DNA from: Leisingera sp. S132
GTDB lineage: Bacteria > Pseudomonadota > Alphaproteobacteria > Rhodobacterales > Rhodobacteraceae
Direction of reading: 5' to 3'
Length of the DNA stretch: 64,000 nt
NCBI RefSeq assembly: GCF_025144465.1
Contig: NZ_CP083553.1
Coordinates: 1,796,001 to 1,860,000, forward strand
Positions 19,570-28,431 of the stretch are shown here, one piece after another (the first letter of the stretch is position 1; every line of letters starts with the position of its first letter). A program made the translations under genes and the position numbers. The notes beneath the pieces were generated by a model that did no database searches, had not been told where the DNA came from, and saw nothing but the letters and a program-made list of their open reading frames with translations.

Positions 19570-19818
19570 ATGGTGGGGTACATGGGCGGTAGTCCAATCT
19601 TTTGGTTTGTTTGCGCAGGCCTGCTTCTTTGGTTCGGAGCGGTGTTGTCAGCGCTGGTGTTCTTAAAACGGAAAGACAAACCTAGGCCTTCCAAGTTGCC
19701 GTTTGTGCCATTGGACGGAAAACACCCTGAACTGGAGGCTGAAATAGAGTTCGAAAAGCAGGAGAGAATGGTTGGAATGGGTACGAACCTTGTAAGGAAA
19801 TACCTTGAACGCTTTTGA
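19570..19818 (+). CDS. Small single-span membrane protein with charged tail, unknown function
   Basis: This 82-residue protein has one membrane helix (about residues 9-30, PIFWFVCAGLLLWFGAVLSA) and a charged, probably helical cytoplasmic tail with LEAEIEFEKQERM. The DNA is visibly less G+C-rich than its neighbours. The start is uncertain: an ATG at 19582 is a second choice, preceded by GGTGGGG. The stop overlaps the next small gene by 14 bases in another frame, suggesting translational coupling. I do not recognise the family. Confidence 0.6.
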   Translation: MVGYMGGSPIFWFVCAGLLLWFGAVLSALVFLKRKDKPRPSKLPFVPLDGKHPELEAEIEFEKQERMVGMGTNLVRKYLERF

Positions 19819-19945
19819 GTTAGCATTCAGCCTTCCGGTAGCGCTTGCTGCAATTGCCGTTCTGGCGGGGCTTACTTTCACTGAACTTCTGCCCTATATC
19901 GAAACAAACCGCGACCGGCTGCAACGCCAAGAGGAAATAGACTAA
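19805..19945 (+). CDS. 46-residue membrane peptide, TTG start
   Basis: This short reading frame starts with TTG at 19805, five bases after AAGGAA, and encodes one hydrophobic helix ([18 protein letters not shown]) followed by a polar tail ending RLQRQEEID. Its stop TAA shares its last base with the grxD ATG (TAATG), and its start lies inside the previous gene in a different frame. This double overlap, together with the coherent membrane-helix-plus-tail composition, argues that it is a real gene. Function is unknown; position suggests coupling to the BolA/Grx pair. Confidence 0.6.
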   Translation: MNAFELAFSLPVALAAIAVLAGLTFTELLPYIETNRDRLQRQEEID

Positions 19946-20307
19946 TGACCGACGCAAAGACCCGCATCGAAGAAACCGTCAAAGCCAATGACGTGGTGCT
20001 CTACATGAAAGGCACCAAGGAAATGCCGCAGTGCGGCTTCTCCTCGCGTGTGGCGGCGGTGCTGAACTACATCGGCGTCGACTACACCGACGTGAACGTG
20101 CTGGCGGACGAAGAGATCCGTTCGGGCATCAAGGACTATTCCGACTGGCCGACCATCCCGCAGCTGTACGTCAAGGGTGAGTTCGTCGGCGGCTGTGACA
20201 TCATCACCGAGATGGCGCTGTCCTCGGAACTGGACACCCTGTTTGACGACAACGGCATTGCCTTCAACAAGGAAGCCGCCGACAAGATCCGCGAAGCCAA
20301 CGCCTGA
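19945..20307 (+). CDS. grxD: Monothiol glutaredoxin (Grx4/GrxD type)
   Basis: This 120-residue protein has the monothiol active site CGFS at C30 ([10 protein letters not shown]), the glutathione-binding [14 protein letters not shown] segment and the GGCDI turn. Such proteins bind and transfer [2Fe-2S] clusters and act with BolA, whose gene is upstream in the same run. The ATG overlaps the stop of the preceding 46-residue gene. A strong terminator follows 23 bases after the stop, so this is the end of the operon. Confidence 0.96.
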   Translation: MTDAKTRIEETVKANDVVLYMKGTKEMPQCGFSSRVAAVLNYIGVDYTDVNVLADEEIRSGIKDYSDWPTIPQLYVKGEFVGGCDIITEMALSSELDTLFDDNGIAFNKEAADKIREANA

Positions 20308-20330
20308 TTTCAGTCAGTAGCGGTAAAAAA

Positions 20331-20352
20331 GGCGCCTGTTCGGCGCCTTTTT
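20331..20352. terminator. Bidirectional terminator between grxD and zapA
   Basis: GGCGCC-TGTTC-GGCGCC is flanked by a run of A residues on the left (20325-20330) and T residues on the right (20348-20352). It can therefore end transcription of both converging genes. Confidence 0.85.
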
Positions 20353-20382
20353 CTTTTGCTGCAAGAACTTTAGGCAATACCT

Positions 20383-20778
20383 TCAGCCTGCGGCCTGTTC
20401 CTCTATCTGCTGCGCCAGCGCCTCGGTGCGGGCGGCCAGTTCGGCCAGGGTCTCGTTCACTTGCGGCGGCACCACTGCTACCTCGATCCGCTCAGGCTCG
20501 GGTGCCGGTGCGGCCTTCAGTGCCTCCAGCTCCTGCATGCGTTCGGCCAGCTCTGCCTCGACTTCCTTGATCCGGTCCTCGACCGCGGCGGTCTTGTCGG
20601 CCAGCATCAGCCCGGCCATCAAGAGCATCCGCGCCTCGGGCATGCGACCGATCTGGTCCGACAGCACCTGCGCCTCGTCATCCAGCATCTTGGCGGCAGC
20701 GTGCAGATAGCTTTCTTCACCCTCCTGGCAGGAGACCTCAAAGCCGCGGCCGCCGATATGAATGGTCACTTCGGGCAT
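20383..20778 (-). CDS. zapA: Cell division protein ZapA
   Basis: This 131-residue protein has the ZapA N-terminal domain (VTIHIGGRGFEVSCQEGEESYLHAAAKMLDDE in parts, residues 4-36) followed by a long coiled coil from about residue 55. ZapA bundles FtsZ filaments at the division site. Its start codon overlaps the stop of the upstream coiled-coil gene (TGATG), so the two are coupled. The length is slightly more than the roughly 110 typical residues because of an Ala/Glu-rich tail. Confidence 0.9.
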   Translation of the reverse strand: MPEVTIHIGGRGFEVSCQEGEESYLHAAAKMLDDEAQVLSDQIGRMPEARMLLMAGLMLADKTAAVEDRIKEVEAELAERMQELEALKAAPAPEPERIEVAVVPPQVNETLAELAARTEALAQQIEEQAAG

Positions 20779-21620
20779 CAGACTTCCTCTCCTTCAGGCA
20801 GGTTCCGGGCGTTGACCAGGAGCGGCTCAAGCTTGGCCAGAACCGCATTGACCTGAGCCTGATCACTGGCCTGCGCGGCGCGCAGCCCCTCTATTTCAGC
20901 TTCCATCGCGGTGTTGATCAGCCCGGCATCGCCCAGGCTTTGCGCGTTGGCCTCCCGCAGGGCGGCATTGGAGGCGCGCAGCTCCTCATTGGCCAGCCGC
21001 AGCTGCTGCAGTTCGGTATCGAGCCGCACCAGGGCTTCGTTCTGGCGTTCCAATTCGGCGTTCATGTCCGGCGCGTCAGCGGCCTCTGCAGGTGTGTTCT
21101 CCGCCGCAGGGGCCGCCTCCAGCTGCGCCTTCAACGCATCATTGGCGGCCTTGGCCTCTGTCAGTTGATCTTCCAGCGCTTCCTTCTCGCTGGCCGCGGT
21201 ATTTGCCGCCGCTTCCAGCTGACCCTTCAGGCGGGCAACCTCAGACCGCAGCGCCTGTTTCTCTGCCGGATCGCCGGCTTCGTTTCTCAGGAGCTCAAGC
21301 TCAGCCTGCATCGCGGCCACGTCTTCATCACTGGCGGATCCCGCAGATGTTCCGCCCTCCGCATCCTTCAGCCGGGAGTTGAGAACCTTTACCCGCTCTT
21401 CCAGCTGGGCGTTGGCCGTCCTCTCCTCGTCCAATGCCTGCTCAAGCTCGGCGTTGGCGGTTCCGGCAGCGGCGGCCTCAGCGGCCTGAACAGCCGCGGC
21501 TGTTGCCTCTTCGGCCTTGACCCTGTCCGCAGCGCGCGCTTCCTGCAGCGCGGCAGAGCCTGCGCTGATGCGCTCCAGCGCGGCCTGAATGCGGCCTTGC
21601 AGTTCTTCAATCTGGTTCAT
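20778..21620 (-). CDS. Coiled-coil protein upstream of zapA, unknown function
   Basis: This 280-residue protein is very rich in Ala, Glu, Leu and Gln with heptad-like patterning over nearly the full length, interrupted by Gly/Ser (EGGTSAGSAS) and Ala/Pro (EAAPAAENTPAEAADAP) linkers. No signal peptide or membrane span is seen. It is translationally coupled to zapA, so I infer a division-associated structural role, perhaps analogous to ZapB. Composition alone gives many spurious similarities, so no family is assigned. It is divergent from tkt with a 243-base gap. Confidence 0.7.
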   Translation of the reverse strand: MNQIEELQGRIQAALERISAGSAALQEARAADRVKAEEATAAAVQAAEAAAAGTANAELEQALDEERTANAQLEERVKVLNSRLKDAEGGTSAGSASDEDVAAMQAELELLRNEAGDPAEKQALRSEVARLKGQLEAAANTAASEKEALEDQLTEAKAANDALKAQLEAAPAAENTPAEAADAPDMNAELERQNEALVRLDTELQQLRLANEELRASNAALREANAQSLGDAGLINTAMEAEIEGLRAAQASDQAQVNAVLAKLEPLLVNARNLPEGEEV

Positions 21621-21863
21621 GCCTGTCCCTCACCCGCACCCTGCCGTTCCATTATCGTTCCGCTGCCCGTCCGAATCGAGCGGGCGCGGCCGGCCCGGGC
21701 CAGTTCTTCCCTTTCAGGAATAAATCACCCCCCTTTGCGTTTCAACCACTTGCCGCGCCTAGTTCGCGCAGATTGGCCGCAATAGGCGCAACCATGCTTG
21801 ATCTTTGGCTGATCGCTGTTATTGAGCGCAGCAAATGCCTGTTAACGCCAAAGGACAATCCAC

Positions 21864-23885
21864 GTGGACCTGACAGCCCTGCGCACCGCCAATCCCGACC
21901 ATTGGAACAAGGCCGCCGCCATTCGCGCGCTGGCACTGGACGCCGTTGCCGCCGCCAATTCCGGCCATACCGGCATGCCGATCGGCATGGCCGATGTCGC
22001 CACCGTGCTGTTTGAAAAGCACCTGAAGTTCGACGCCTCCAACCCGCAGTGGCCGGACCGCGACCGGTTCATCCTGTCAGCGGGCCACGGCTCGATGCTG
22101 ATCTACGCGCTGCTGTACCTGACCGGCGACAAACAGGTCACTCTGGATCAGATCAAGAATTTCCGCCAGTCCGGCGCGCTGACCGCCGGCCACCCGGAGA
22201 ACTTCCTGCTGGACGCGGTCGAAGTCACCACCGGCCCGCTGGGCCAGGGCATCTCGAACGCTGTCGGCTTTGCCATGGCCGAGGAAATGCAGCGCGCCCA
22301 TTACGGCAAGAAGGTCGTCGATCACCACACCTATGTGATCGCCGGCGACGGCTGCCTGATGGAAGGCATCAGCCAGGAGGCCATCGGCCTGGCAGGCCGC
22401 CACAGCCTCGGCAAACTGATCGTCTTCTGGGACAACAACAACATCACCATCGACGGCACCGTTGATCTGTCCGACCGCACCAACCAGGTGCAGCGTTTCA
22501 AGGCGTCGGGCTGGCAGGTTCTGGAAATCGACGGCCACGACCCGGTTGCCATCGACGAAGCCATCGTGGCGGCGAAGAAATCGAAGAAACCTTCGATGAT
22601 CGCCTGCAAGACCCACATCGCCCTGGGCCACGCCGCACAGGACACCTCCAAGGGCCACGGCGCGCTGACCGACCCCGATCAGCTGAAAGCGGCCAAGGAC
22701 GCCTATGGCTGGACAGGTGGTGCGTTTGAGGTGCCGGCAGAGATCAAGTCCCAGTGGGAAGAAATCGGCGCCCGCGGCAAGTCCGAGCGTGCGGCCTGGG
22801 AAGCCCGCTTTGCCGAGCTGTCGCAGCAAAAGCAGGACCGTTTCAACCGTGCCTACGCACTGGACGCGCCCAAGAAACTGTCCGCCGCCATCAAGGCACT
22901 GAAAAAGCAGGTGAGCGAGGAGCAGCCCAAGGTTGCCACCCGCAAATCCTCCGAGATGGCGCTGGCCGTGATCAACCCGCTGATGCCGGAAACCGTGGGC
23001 GGCTCCGCCGACCTCACCGGTTCCAACAACACCAAGACCGGCGATCTGGGCGTCTTTGACACCGACAACCGCAAGGGCCGCTATGTCTACTGGGGCATCC
23101 GCGAGCACGGCATGGCCGCAGCGATGAACGGCATGGCCCTGCACGGCGGAATGCGCCCCTATGGCGGCACCTTCTTCTGCTTCACCGACTATGCCCGCCC
23201 GGCGATGCGCCTGGCCGCCCTGTCGAAGATCCCGTCGGTGTTCGTGATGACCCACGACTCGATCGGCGTTGGCGAAGACGGCCCGACCCACCAGCCGGTG
23301 GAGCATCTGGCGATCTGCCGCGCGACCCCGAACACCTATGTGTTCCGCCCCGCCGACACCGTGGAAACCGCCGAGGCCTGGGAAATTGCCCTCACCTCCA
23401 AGGAAACCCCCTCGGTGATGACCCTGACCCGTCAGAACCTGCCGACCGTGCGGACTGAGCACAAGCTGACCAACATGGTCGAAAAAGGCGCATACGTCTT
23501 GGCCGAGGCAGAGAACAAGCGCCAGGTGATCCTGATCGCCACCGGTTCGGAAGTGTCCGTTGCCATGGAAGCCAAGGCCAAGCTGGAGGCTGAGGGCATT
23601 GGCACCCGCGTCGTCTCCATGCCCTGCATGGAGCTGTTCGCAGCCCAGGACGAAGCGTACCGCCGCAAGGTCCTGCCCGCAGGCCCCGTGCGTGTGGGGA
23701 TCGAGGCAGCCATGCGCGCCGGCGGCTGGGACCGCTGGCTCTTGGGCGAGCGCGGCCAGGAGAAGAAAGCCGCATTCGTCGGCATGGACCGCTTCGGCGC
23801 CTCCGCCCCGGCAGGCGAGCTGTTCGAGCGCTTCGGCATCACCGCTGACGGCACCGTGGCCAAGGTGAAAGAGCTGCTGGGCTGA
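21864..23885 (+). CDS. tkt: Transketolase
   Basis: This 673-residue cytoplasmic enzyme transfers two-carbon ketol units in the pentose phosphate pathway, using thiamine diphosphate. Motifs include [20 protein letters not shown], the TPP site [13 protein letters not shown] with [10 protein letters not shown], and [17 protein letters not shown]. The GTG at 21864 is the start, preceded by AAAGGAC. GTTAACGCCAAAG just before the start resembles the repeats before gap (10 of 13 positions) and may be a related operator. A terminator follows at 23911. Confidence 0.97.
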   Translation: MDLTALRTANPDHWNKAAAIRALALDAVAAANSGHTGMPIGMADVATVLFEKHLKFDASNPQWPDRDRFILSAGHGSMLIYALLYLTGDKQVTLDQIKNFRQSGALTAGHPENFLLDAVEVTTGPLGQGISNAVGFAMAEEMQRAHYGKKVVDHHTYVIAGDGCLMEGISQEAIGLAGRHSLGKLIVFWDNNNITIDGTVDLSDRTNQVQRFKASGWQVLEIDGHDPVAIDEAIVAAKKSKKPSMIACKTHIALGHAAQDTSKGHGALTDPDQLKAAKDAYGWTGGAFEVPAEIKSQWEEIGARGKSERAAWEARFAELSQQKQDRFNRAYALDAPKKLSAAIKALKKQVSEEQPKVATRKSSEMALAVINPLMPETVGGSADLTGSNNTKTGDLGVFDTDNRKGRYVYWGIREHGMAAAMNGMALHGGMRPYGGTFFCFTDYARPAMRLAALSKIPSVFVMTHDSIGVGEDGPTHQPVEHLAICRATPNTYVFRPADTVETAEAWEIALTSKETPSVMTLTRQNLPTVRTEHKLTNMVEKGAYVLAEAENKRQVILIATGSEVSVAMEAKAKLEAEGIGTRVVSMPCMELFAAQDEAYRRKVLPAGPVRVGIEAAMRAGGWDRWLLGERGQEKKAAFVGMDRFGASAPAGELFERFGITADGTVAKVKELLG

Positions 23886-23910
23886 ATCAGATTTGTACCG
23901 ATTCAATAAA

Positions 23911-23937
23911 GGGGCGCTCCAAACGAGCGCCCCTTTT
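23911..23937. terminator. Terminator after transketolase
   Basis: GGGGCGCTC-CAAAC-GAGCGCCCC is followed by TTTT and preceded by A-rich sequence. It can serve tkt on the plus strand and probably also the converging orphan gene on the minus strand. Confidence 0.85.
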
Positions 23938-23996
23938 CATTTCCTTGATTTCTTCTTTGCGAATGTCACAGGGCATGTACGCAATGCGACCTGTGC

Positions 23997-24722
23997 TCAA
24001 TTTGGCAGTTTAGACGTACGGAGCGTTTCAACCACAGACTTGGCCGCTCCCATCAGCCAGCTTTCTCGTGGAAGAATGAAAGAACGCCTCTTATCCGTCC
24101 ACTCGACTCCATCCCAATTTGCACAAATGAGTGAAAACGCACGTCTTGGATTTGTTTTCGCCATCTGCGCATATGCCAGCACAGTCGTCCCTGGCATGGC
24201 TGACAATACTGGTGAGCCATCCGACAGATCCTCTCCAGGAACCGATTTGTAGTCTGCTAAACAGGATTCAATCAGCCATGGAAGTGCCTTTTCGGTCCAG
24301 GAAGATGACTTCCAACGACCCTGCACGAAACCATTTGCGTGGAGCGCACGGTAAAAGTCCGCACTTAAATCAAGAGGGGATGAATCATACGCTACATCCT
24401 TGGAATTAAACCACTTCCAAAGATTGCACGCTCCCCGCAATAACCAGTCTCTCTCAACTTCACTGAATGCTTTTCTGTCCAGCCAGGACTCAAATTCCTC
24501 TTCATTGATTGCGGGCGCATAGTAGTAGGGCTTTCTGCTTTCCAGTATCCCAACCTCTTGCAGCGCATGACATGCATCCCTTGTGCCTGCGACGAGCGTT
24601 CCTGTGTATAAGCCACCTTCGCGCAACGTTTCCGGAGAGTAGAGATCAAAGTTGTCAAAAAGCAAATGATCGACAAGCAGCCGGCAAAGCCGTTGCCCAT
24701 TTGGGTCTAAAAATTCGTCCAT
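23997..24722 (-). CDS. Low-G+C orphan protein, unknown function
   Basis: This 241-residue protein has no signal peptide or membrane span and no motif I recognise. It is rich in Trp and aromatic residues (WKWFNSKD, KPYYYAP, WSSSW-like segments) and has an acidic N-terminus MDEFLDPNGQRL. Its DNA is close to balanced in base composition and uses A/T-ending codons, unlike the strongly G/C-ending genes on either side, which points to recent acquisition. It lies 50 bases downstream of the DUF808 gene on the same strand, and an AT-rich stretch precedes it that could hold its own promoter. Confidence 0.65.
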   Translation of the reverse strand: MDEFLDPNGQRLCRLLVDHLLFDNFDLYSPETLREGGLYTGTLVAGTRDACHALQEVGILESRKPYYYAPAINEEEFESWLDRKAFSEVERDWLLRGACNLWKWFNSKDVAYDSSPLDLSADFYRALHANGFVQGRWKSSSWTEKALPWLIESCLADYKSVPGEDLSDGSPVLSAMPGTTVLAYAQMAKTNPRRAFSLICANWDGVEWTDKRRSFILPRESWLMGAAKSVVETLRTSKLPN

Positions 24723-24772
24723 CTATCTTCTTTCCGCCTGTAAAAATAAGAAAGAATTATTATTTCAATATC

Positions 24773-25732
24773 TTATCGCCTCGAAACAGCCGCAATCACC
24801 GGCCCAATCACCTTGGTCGCCAGCGGGATCAGCAGCAGACCCAGCGCGACGCCAAACACTCCGTCCATCGCCGCCTTGGCGGTCCACTCGGTAAAGCCCT
24901 TCCAGGCAGCAGGCACCGCGTGGCCCACAGCATAGGCCCAGTCGTGGATCAGATGGCCCAGCCAGCCAAAGCCCAGCACTTCCAGCCCGTGGATGATGAT
25001 GGAGCCGCCGACCCACAGCATCGCCGCGGTGCCGACCACCGACAGGATCTTCATCAGCACCGGCATGAACTTGACCAGCCCGCGCCCCAATCCGCGCCCC
25101 ACTGGTGTCGGTGCGCTCTGCGCCAGGTAGAGGCCCACATCGTCCATCTTCACAATCAGCGCGACAGAGCCGTAGACCGCCAGCGTGACGCCGATGGCCA
25201 CCACCGCCAGCGTTGCCGCCTGCATCCAAACATTCGGCGCCTCAATCGCGGCCAGCGCGATGGTCATGATCTCCGCCGACAGGATGAAGTCGGTCTTGAT
25301 CGCGCCCTTGATCTTCTGTTCCTCCAGGTGGCCGGGGTCCTTGATGCTCATGTCCTCGTCGATGGCGTGGCTCGCGTGCGGGAACAGCACGTGAAAGACC
25401 TTCTCCGCGCCCTCGAAACACAGGTACGACCCGCCCAGCATCAAGAGCGGCGTGATGGCCCAAGGCGCAAAATTGGCCAGCAGCATCGCCACCGGCAGCA
25501 AAAGGATCAGCTTGTTGAACAGCGAACCCCGGGTGATGCGCCAGATGATCGGCAGTTCGCGCGCCGGCGCAAAGCCCTGCAGGTACTTCGGCGTCACTGC
25601 CGCATCGTCGATGATCACGCCTGCGGTCTTGGCCCCGGCCTTGCCCGCCGCTGCAGCCACATCGTCCACCGAAGCCGCCGCAACCTTGGCAATCCCCGCC
25701 ACATCATCCAGCAGCGCCAGCAATCCGCTCAT
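24773..25732 (-). CDS. DUF808 family inner-membrane protein (YedI-like)
   Basis: This 319-residue polytopic protein has the DUF808 pattern: MSGLLALLDDVAGIAKVAAA at the start, VIIDDAAVTPKYLQGFAPARELPI, a membrane block, GAIKTDFILSAEIMTIALA and IHGLEVLGFGWLGHLIHDWA. About six membrane helices are present. The function is unknown; E. coli YedI is the named relative. I chose the ATG at 25732 because the family begins there; upstream in-frame codons run into the operator region of gap. It is divergent from gap across 243 bases. Confidence 0.88.
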   Translation of the reverse strand: MSGLLALLDDVAGIAKVAAASVDDVAAAAGKAGAKTAGVIIDDAAVTPKYLQGFAPARELPIIWRITRGSLFNKLILLLPVAMLLANFAPWAITPLLMLGGSYLCFEGAEKVFHVLFPHASHAIDEDMSIKDPGHLEEQKIKGAIKTDFILSAEIMTIALAAIEAPNVWMQAATLAVVAIGVTLAVYGSVALIVKMDDVGLYLAQSAPTPVGRGLGRGLVKFMPVLMKILSVVGTAAMLWVGGSIIIHGLEVLGFGWLGHLIHDWAYAVGHAVPAAWKGFTEWTAKAAMDGVFGVALGLLLIPLATKVIGPVIAAVSRR

Positions 25733-25798
25733 GCCAATTCCCTCAAATCCTGTTCGCGTTTGGGGGCAATCTGCCCGGTTCCGCGCCGCAGCACAAGC

Positions 25799-25892
25799 GT
25801 TAGCGCCACCGCCTGAGGACGGCAAAATTCCGTTACCGCCACCGGATGAAACCGTTAGCGCCACCGTGCGCATTTTGCGCTAACAGTTTCAT
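25799..25892. promoter_or_regulatory. Operator array upstream of gap
   Basis: Three direct repeats GTT-A-G/C-CGCCACCG begin at 25799, 25832 and 25854, spaced 33 and 22 bases, about three and two helical turns. The last is part of a 16-base inverted repeat: ATGAAACCGTTAGCGC at 25846-25861 and GCGCTAACAGTTTCAT at 25877-25892, with one mismatch. GTTAGCGCTAAC-type palindromes fit LacI-family operators. CceR, a LacI-type regulator of central carbon genes in Rhodobacter, is a candidate by inference. Confidence 0.6.
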
Positions 25893-25975
25893 TTAATGAC
25901 GCTTTTACCCCTTTAGACCACATCCGCCCCGGTCTATATGGCGGCCAAAGGTTTTGCTCGCTTGGAGACGTACTC

Positions 25976-26977
<1,002 letters not shown>

Positions 26978-27001
26978 ACGCTCCTAGCCTCTTGAGAATT
27001 T

Positions 27002-27034
27002 ACGCCCGCTCAGGTTATCTGGGCGGGCGTTTTC
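27002..27034 (+). terminator. Terminator after gap
   Basis: ACGCCCGC (27002-27009) and GCGGGCGT (27023-27030) pair around TCAGGTTATCTGG-like inner sequence and are followed by TTTTC. It lies between gap and the small gene at 27053, so that gene depends on read-through or its own start. Confidence 0.75.
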
Positions 27035-27052
27035 ATTTGCGGCGGAGCTATC

Positions 27053-27196
27053 ATGACCAACCGGATTGCCATCTTCCTCGGGCTGTTCCTGATCGCCGCC
27101 GCCGCCGTTGACATTGCTCTGTTCGGCGACACGCACATGATCTTTCTCGGCAAGAAGCTGTTTGCGCTGATCGACTGGGCCGCATTCTGGCGCTGA
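27053..27196 (+). CDS. 47-residue membrane peptide downstream of gap
   Basis: The ATG at 27053 is preceded by GGCGGAG and the frame encodes one hydrophobic helix (IAIFLGLFLIAAAAVDIALF) followed by GDTHMIFLGKKLFALIDWAAFWR to the stop. I recall similar short peptides next to gap in other Rhodobacteraceae, sometimes mislabelled as the dehydrogenase itself. Function is unknown. Codon use matches the surrounding genome. Confidence 0.7.
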   Translation: MTNRIAIFLGLFLIAAAAVDIALFGDTHMIFLGKKLFALIDWAAFWR

Positions 27197-27264
27197 GCCG
27201 CCCTGCCCTGCGGTTGCTTTGGAGCTGTCGGCGCCCTGCGCGCGCAGCAGGCTGAAGAAGGCAC

Positions 27265-27288
27265 AAAGCCGGGCAACAGCCCGGCTTT
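27265..27288. terminator. Bidirectional terminator before coaD
   Basis: AAAGCCGGGC-AACA-GCCCGGCTTT is a perfect 10-base inverted repeat with A and T ends. It ends the small plus-strand gene and the converging coaD transcript. Confidence 0.8.
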
Positions 27289-27314
27289 GCTTCGGTCCAA
27301 CGCTCCGCGCAGGG

Positions 27315-27815
27315 TCAACCGGATTTGCCCAGCCGTTCCATCAGCTTCTCGTTGACCAGTGGCGTGACGAATTTAGACACATCGCCATCCAGCCGGGCGA
27401 TTTCCTTGACCAGTTTCGACGCAATCGCCTGGTGCCGTGCCTCGGCCATCAGGAACACGGTCTCGATCGAGCTGTCCAGCGCCCGGTTCATGCCGACCAT
27501 CTGAAACTCATACTCGAAATCGGCAACCGCCCGCAGCCCGCGCACGATGATCTGAGCACCGACGTCGCGGGCGCAGTCGATCAGCAGGTTCTCGAACGGA
27601 TGCGCCACGATCTCGGTGCCGGTCTCGTCGCTCAGCTTGGCGCATTCCGCTTCGATCATCGCCACCCGCTCCTCCAGAGGGAACAGCGGCCCCTTGTCGC
27701 GGTTGATGGCGACGCCGATCACCAGCTTGTCCACCAGCGCGCTAGCGCGGCGGATGATGTCGATATGACCGATGGTAATCGGGTCAAAGGTGCCGGGATA
27801 CAGACCAACGCGCAT
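27315..27815 (-). CDS. coaD: Pantetheine-phosphate adenylyltransferase
   Basis: This 166-residue enzyme adenylates 4'-phosphopantetheine in coenzyme A synthesis. The nucleotidyltransferase motif GTFDPITIGHIDII is at the N-terminus, with VRGLRAVADFEYEFQMVGMN in the middle and a final SKFVTPLVNEKLMERLG segment. Length and motifs are normal. It stands alone, with a terminator on its 3' side and a 123-base gap upstream to the CBS-protein gene. Confidence 0.96.
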   Translation of the reverse strand: MRVGLYPGTFDPITIGHIDIIRRASALVDKLVIGVAINRDKGPLFPLEERVAMIEAECAKLSDETGTEIVAHPFENLLIDCARDVGAQIIVRGLRAVADFEYEFQMVGMNRALDSSIETVFLMAEARHQAIASKLVKEIARLDGDVSKFVTPLVNEKLMERLGKSG

Positions 27816-27938
27816 GGGCGGCCTCCTGCCTTGTCAGAAATTTCTGCGCACGCAAACATATTTGCGGCCGTCATTGCAAGGGGGCAGAAATACGGAGGCC
27901 GCGGCTGCGGCCAAGTGCCCCGCGCGACGGCCTGCGGC

Positions 27939-28376
27939 TCAGTGGCCCATGATCATGTCTTGCAGCGCGTCCTTCTCCATCGCAACCTGAGCCAGCTGCG
28001 CCTTGACCGCATCGCCCAGGGTGATGATCCCGATGAGCTTGCCGTCATCTTCCACCACCGGCATGTGGCGGAACCGGCCGTCGGTCATCTGCTGCAGGAC
28101 TTCGCCGACATTGGACTGGCTGGTGCAGGTGACCAGCTCCTTGGTCATATAGTTGCTGACAGGCTCGTCCAAGCAGCCAGACCCGGATTTGGCCAGTTCC
28201 CGAACGATATCGCGCTCGGACAGAATGCCATCCGGGTAGTCGCCGTCGGCGGAAACAACGACGGTGCCAAACCGGTTGTCTGACATGACTTTCGCTGCCT
28301 CGGAAACACTCGCAAACAGGCTGACCGTAACAACACCCGAGCCGGCCTTGGACTTTAAAATCTCTTGAACGAGCAC
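27939..28376 (-). CDS. CBS-domain pair protein
   Basis: This 145-residue protein consists of two CBS motifs: residues about 10-70 (VSEAAKVMSDNRFGTVVVSADG, GILSERDIVREL) and 78-135 (NVGEVLQQMTDGRFRHMPVVEDDGKLIGIITLGDAV). Such stand-alone Bateman modules usually bind adenine nucleotides and regulate partners that cannot be named from sequence. The start is GTG at 28376. coaD follows 123 bases downstream on the same strand. Confidence 0.9.
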   Translation of the reverse strand: MLVQEILKSKAGSGVVTVSLFASVSEAAKVMSDNRFGTVVVSADGDYPDGILSERDIVRELAKSGSGCLDEPVSNYMTKELVTCTSQSNVGEVLQQMTDGRFRHMPVVEDDGKLIGIITLGDAVKAQLAQVAMEKDALQDMIMGH

Positions 28377-28431
28377 GCTGGAGACCTCCGGAAATAACTT
28401 CTCTGTAAATTAAGTGTGCCGCAACGCAGCT

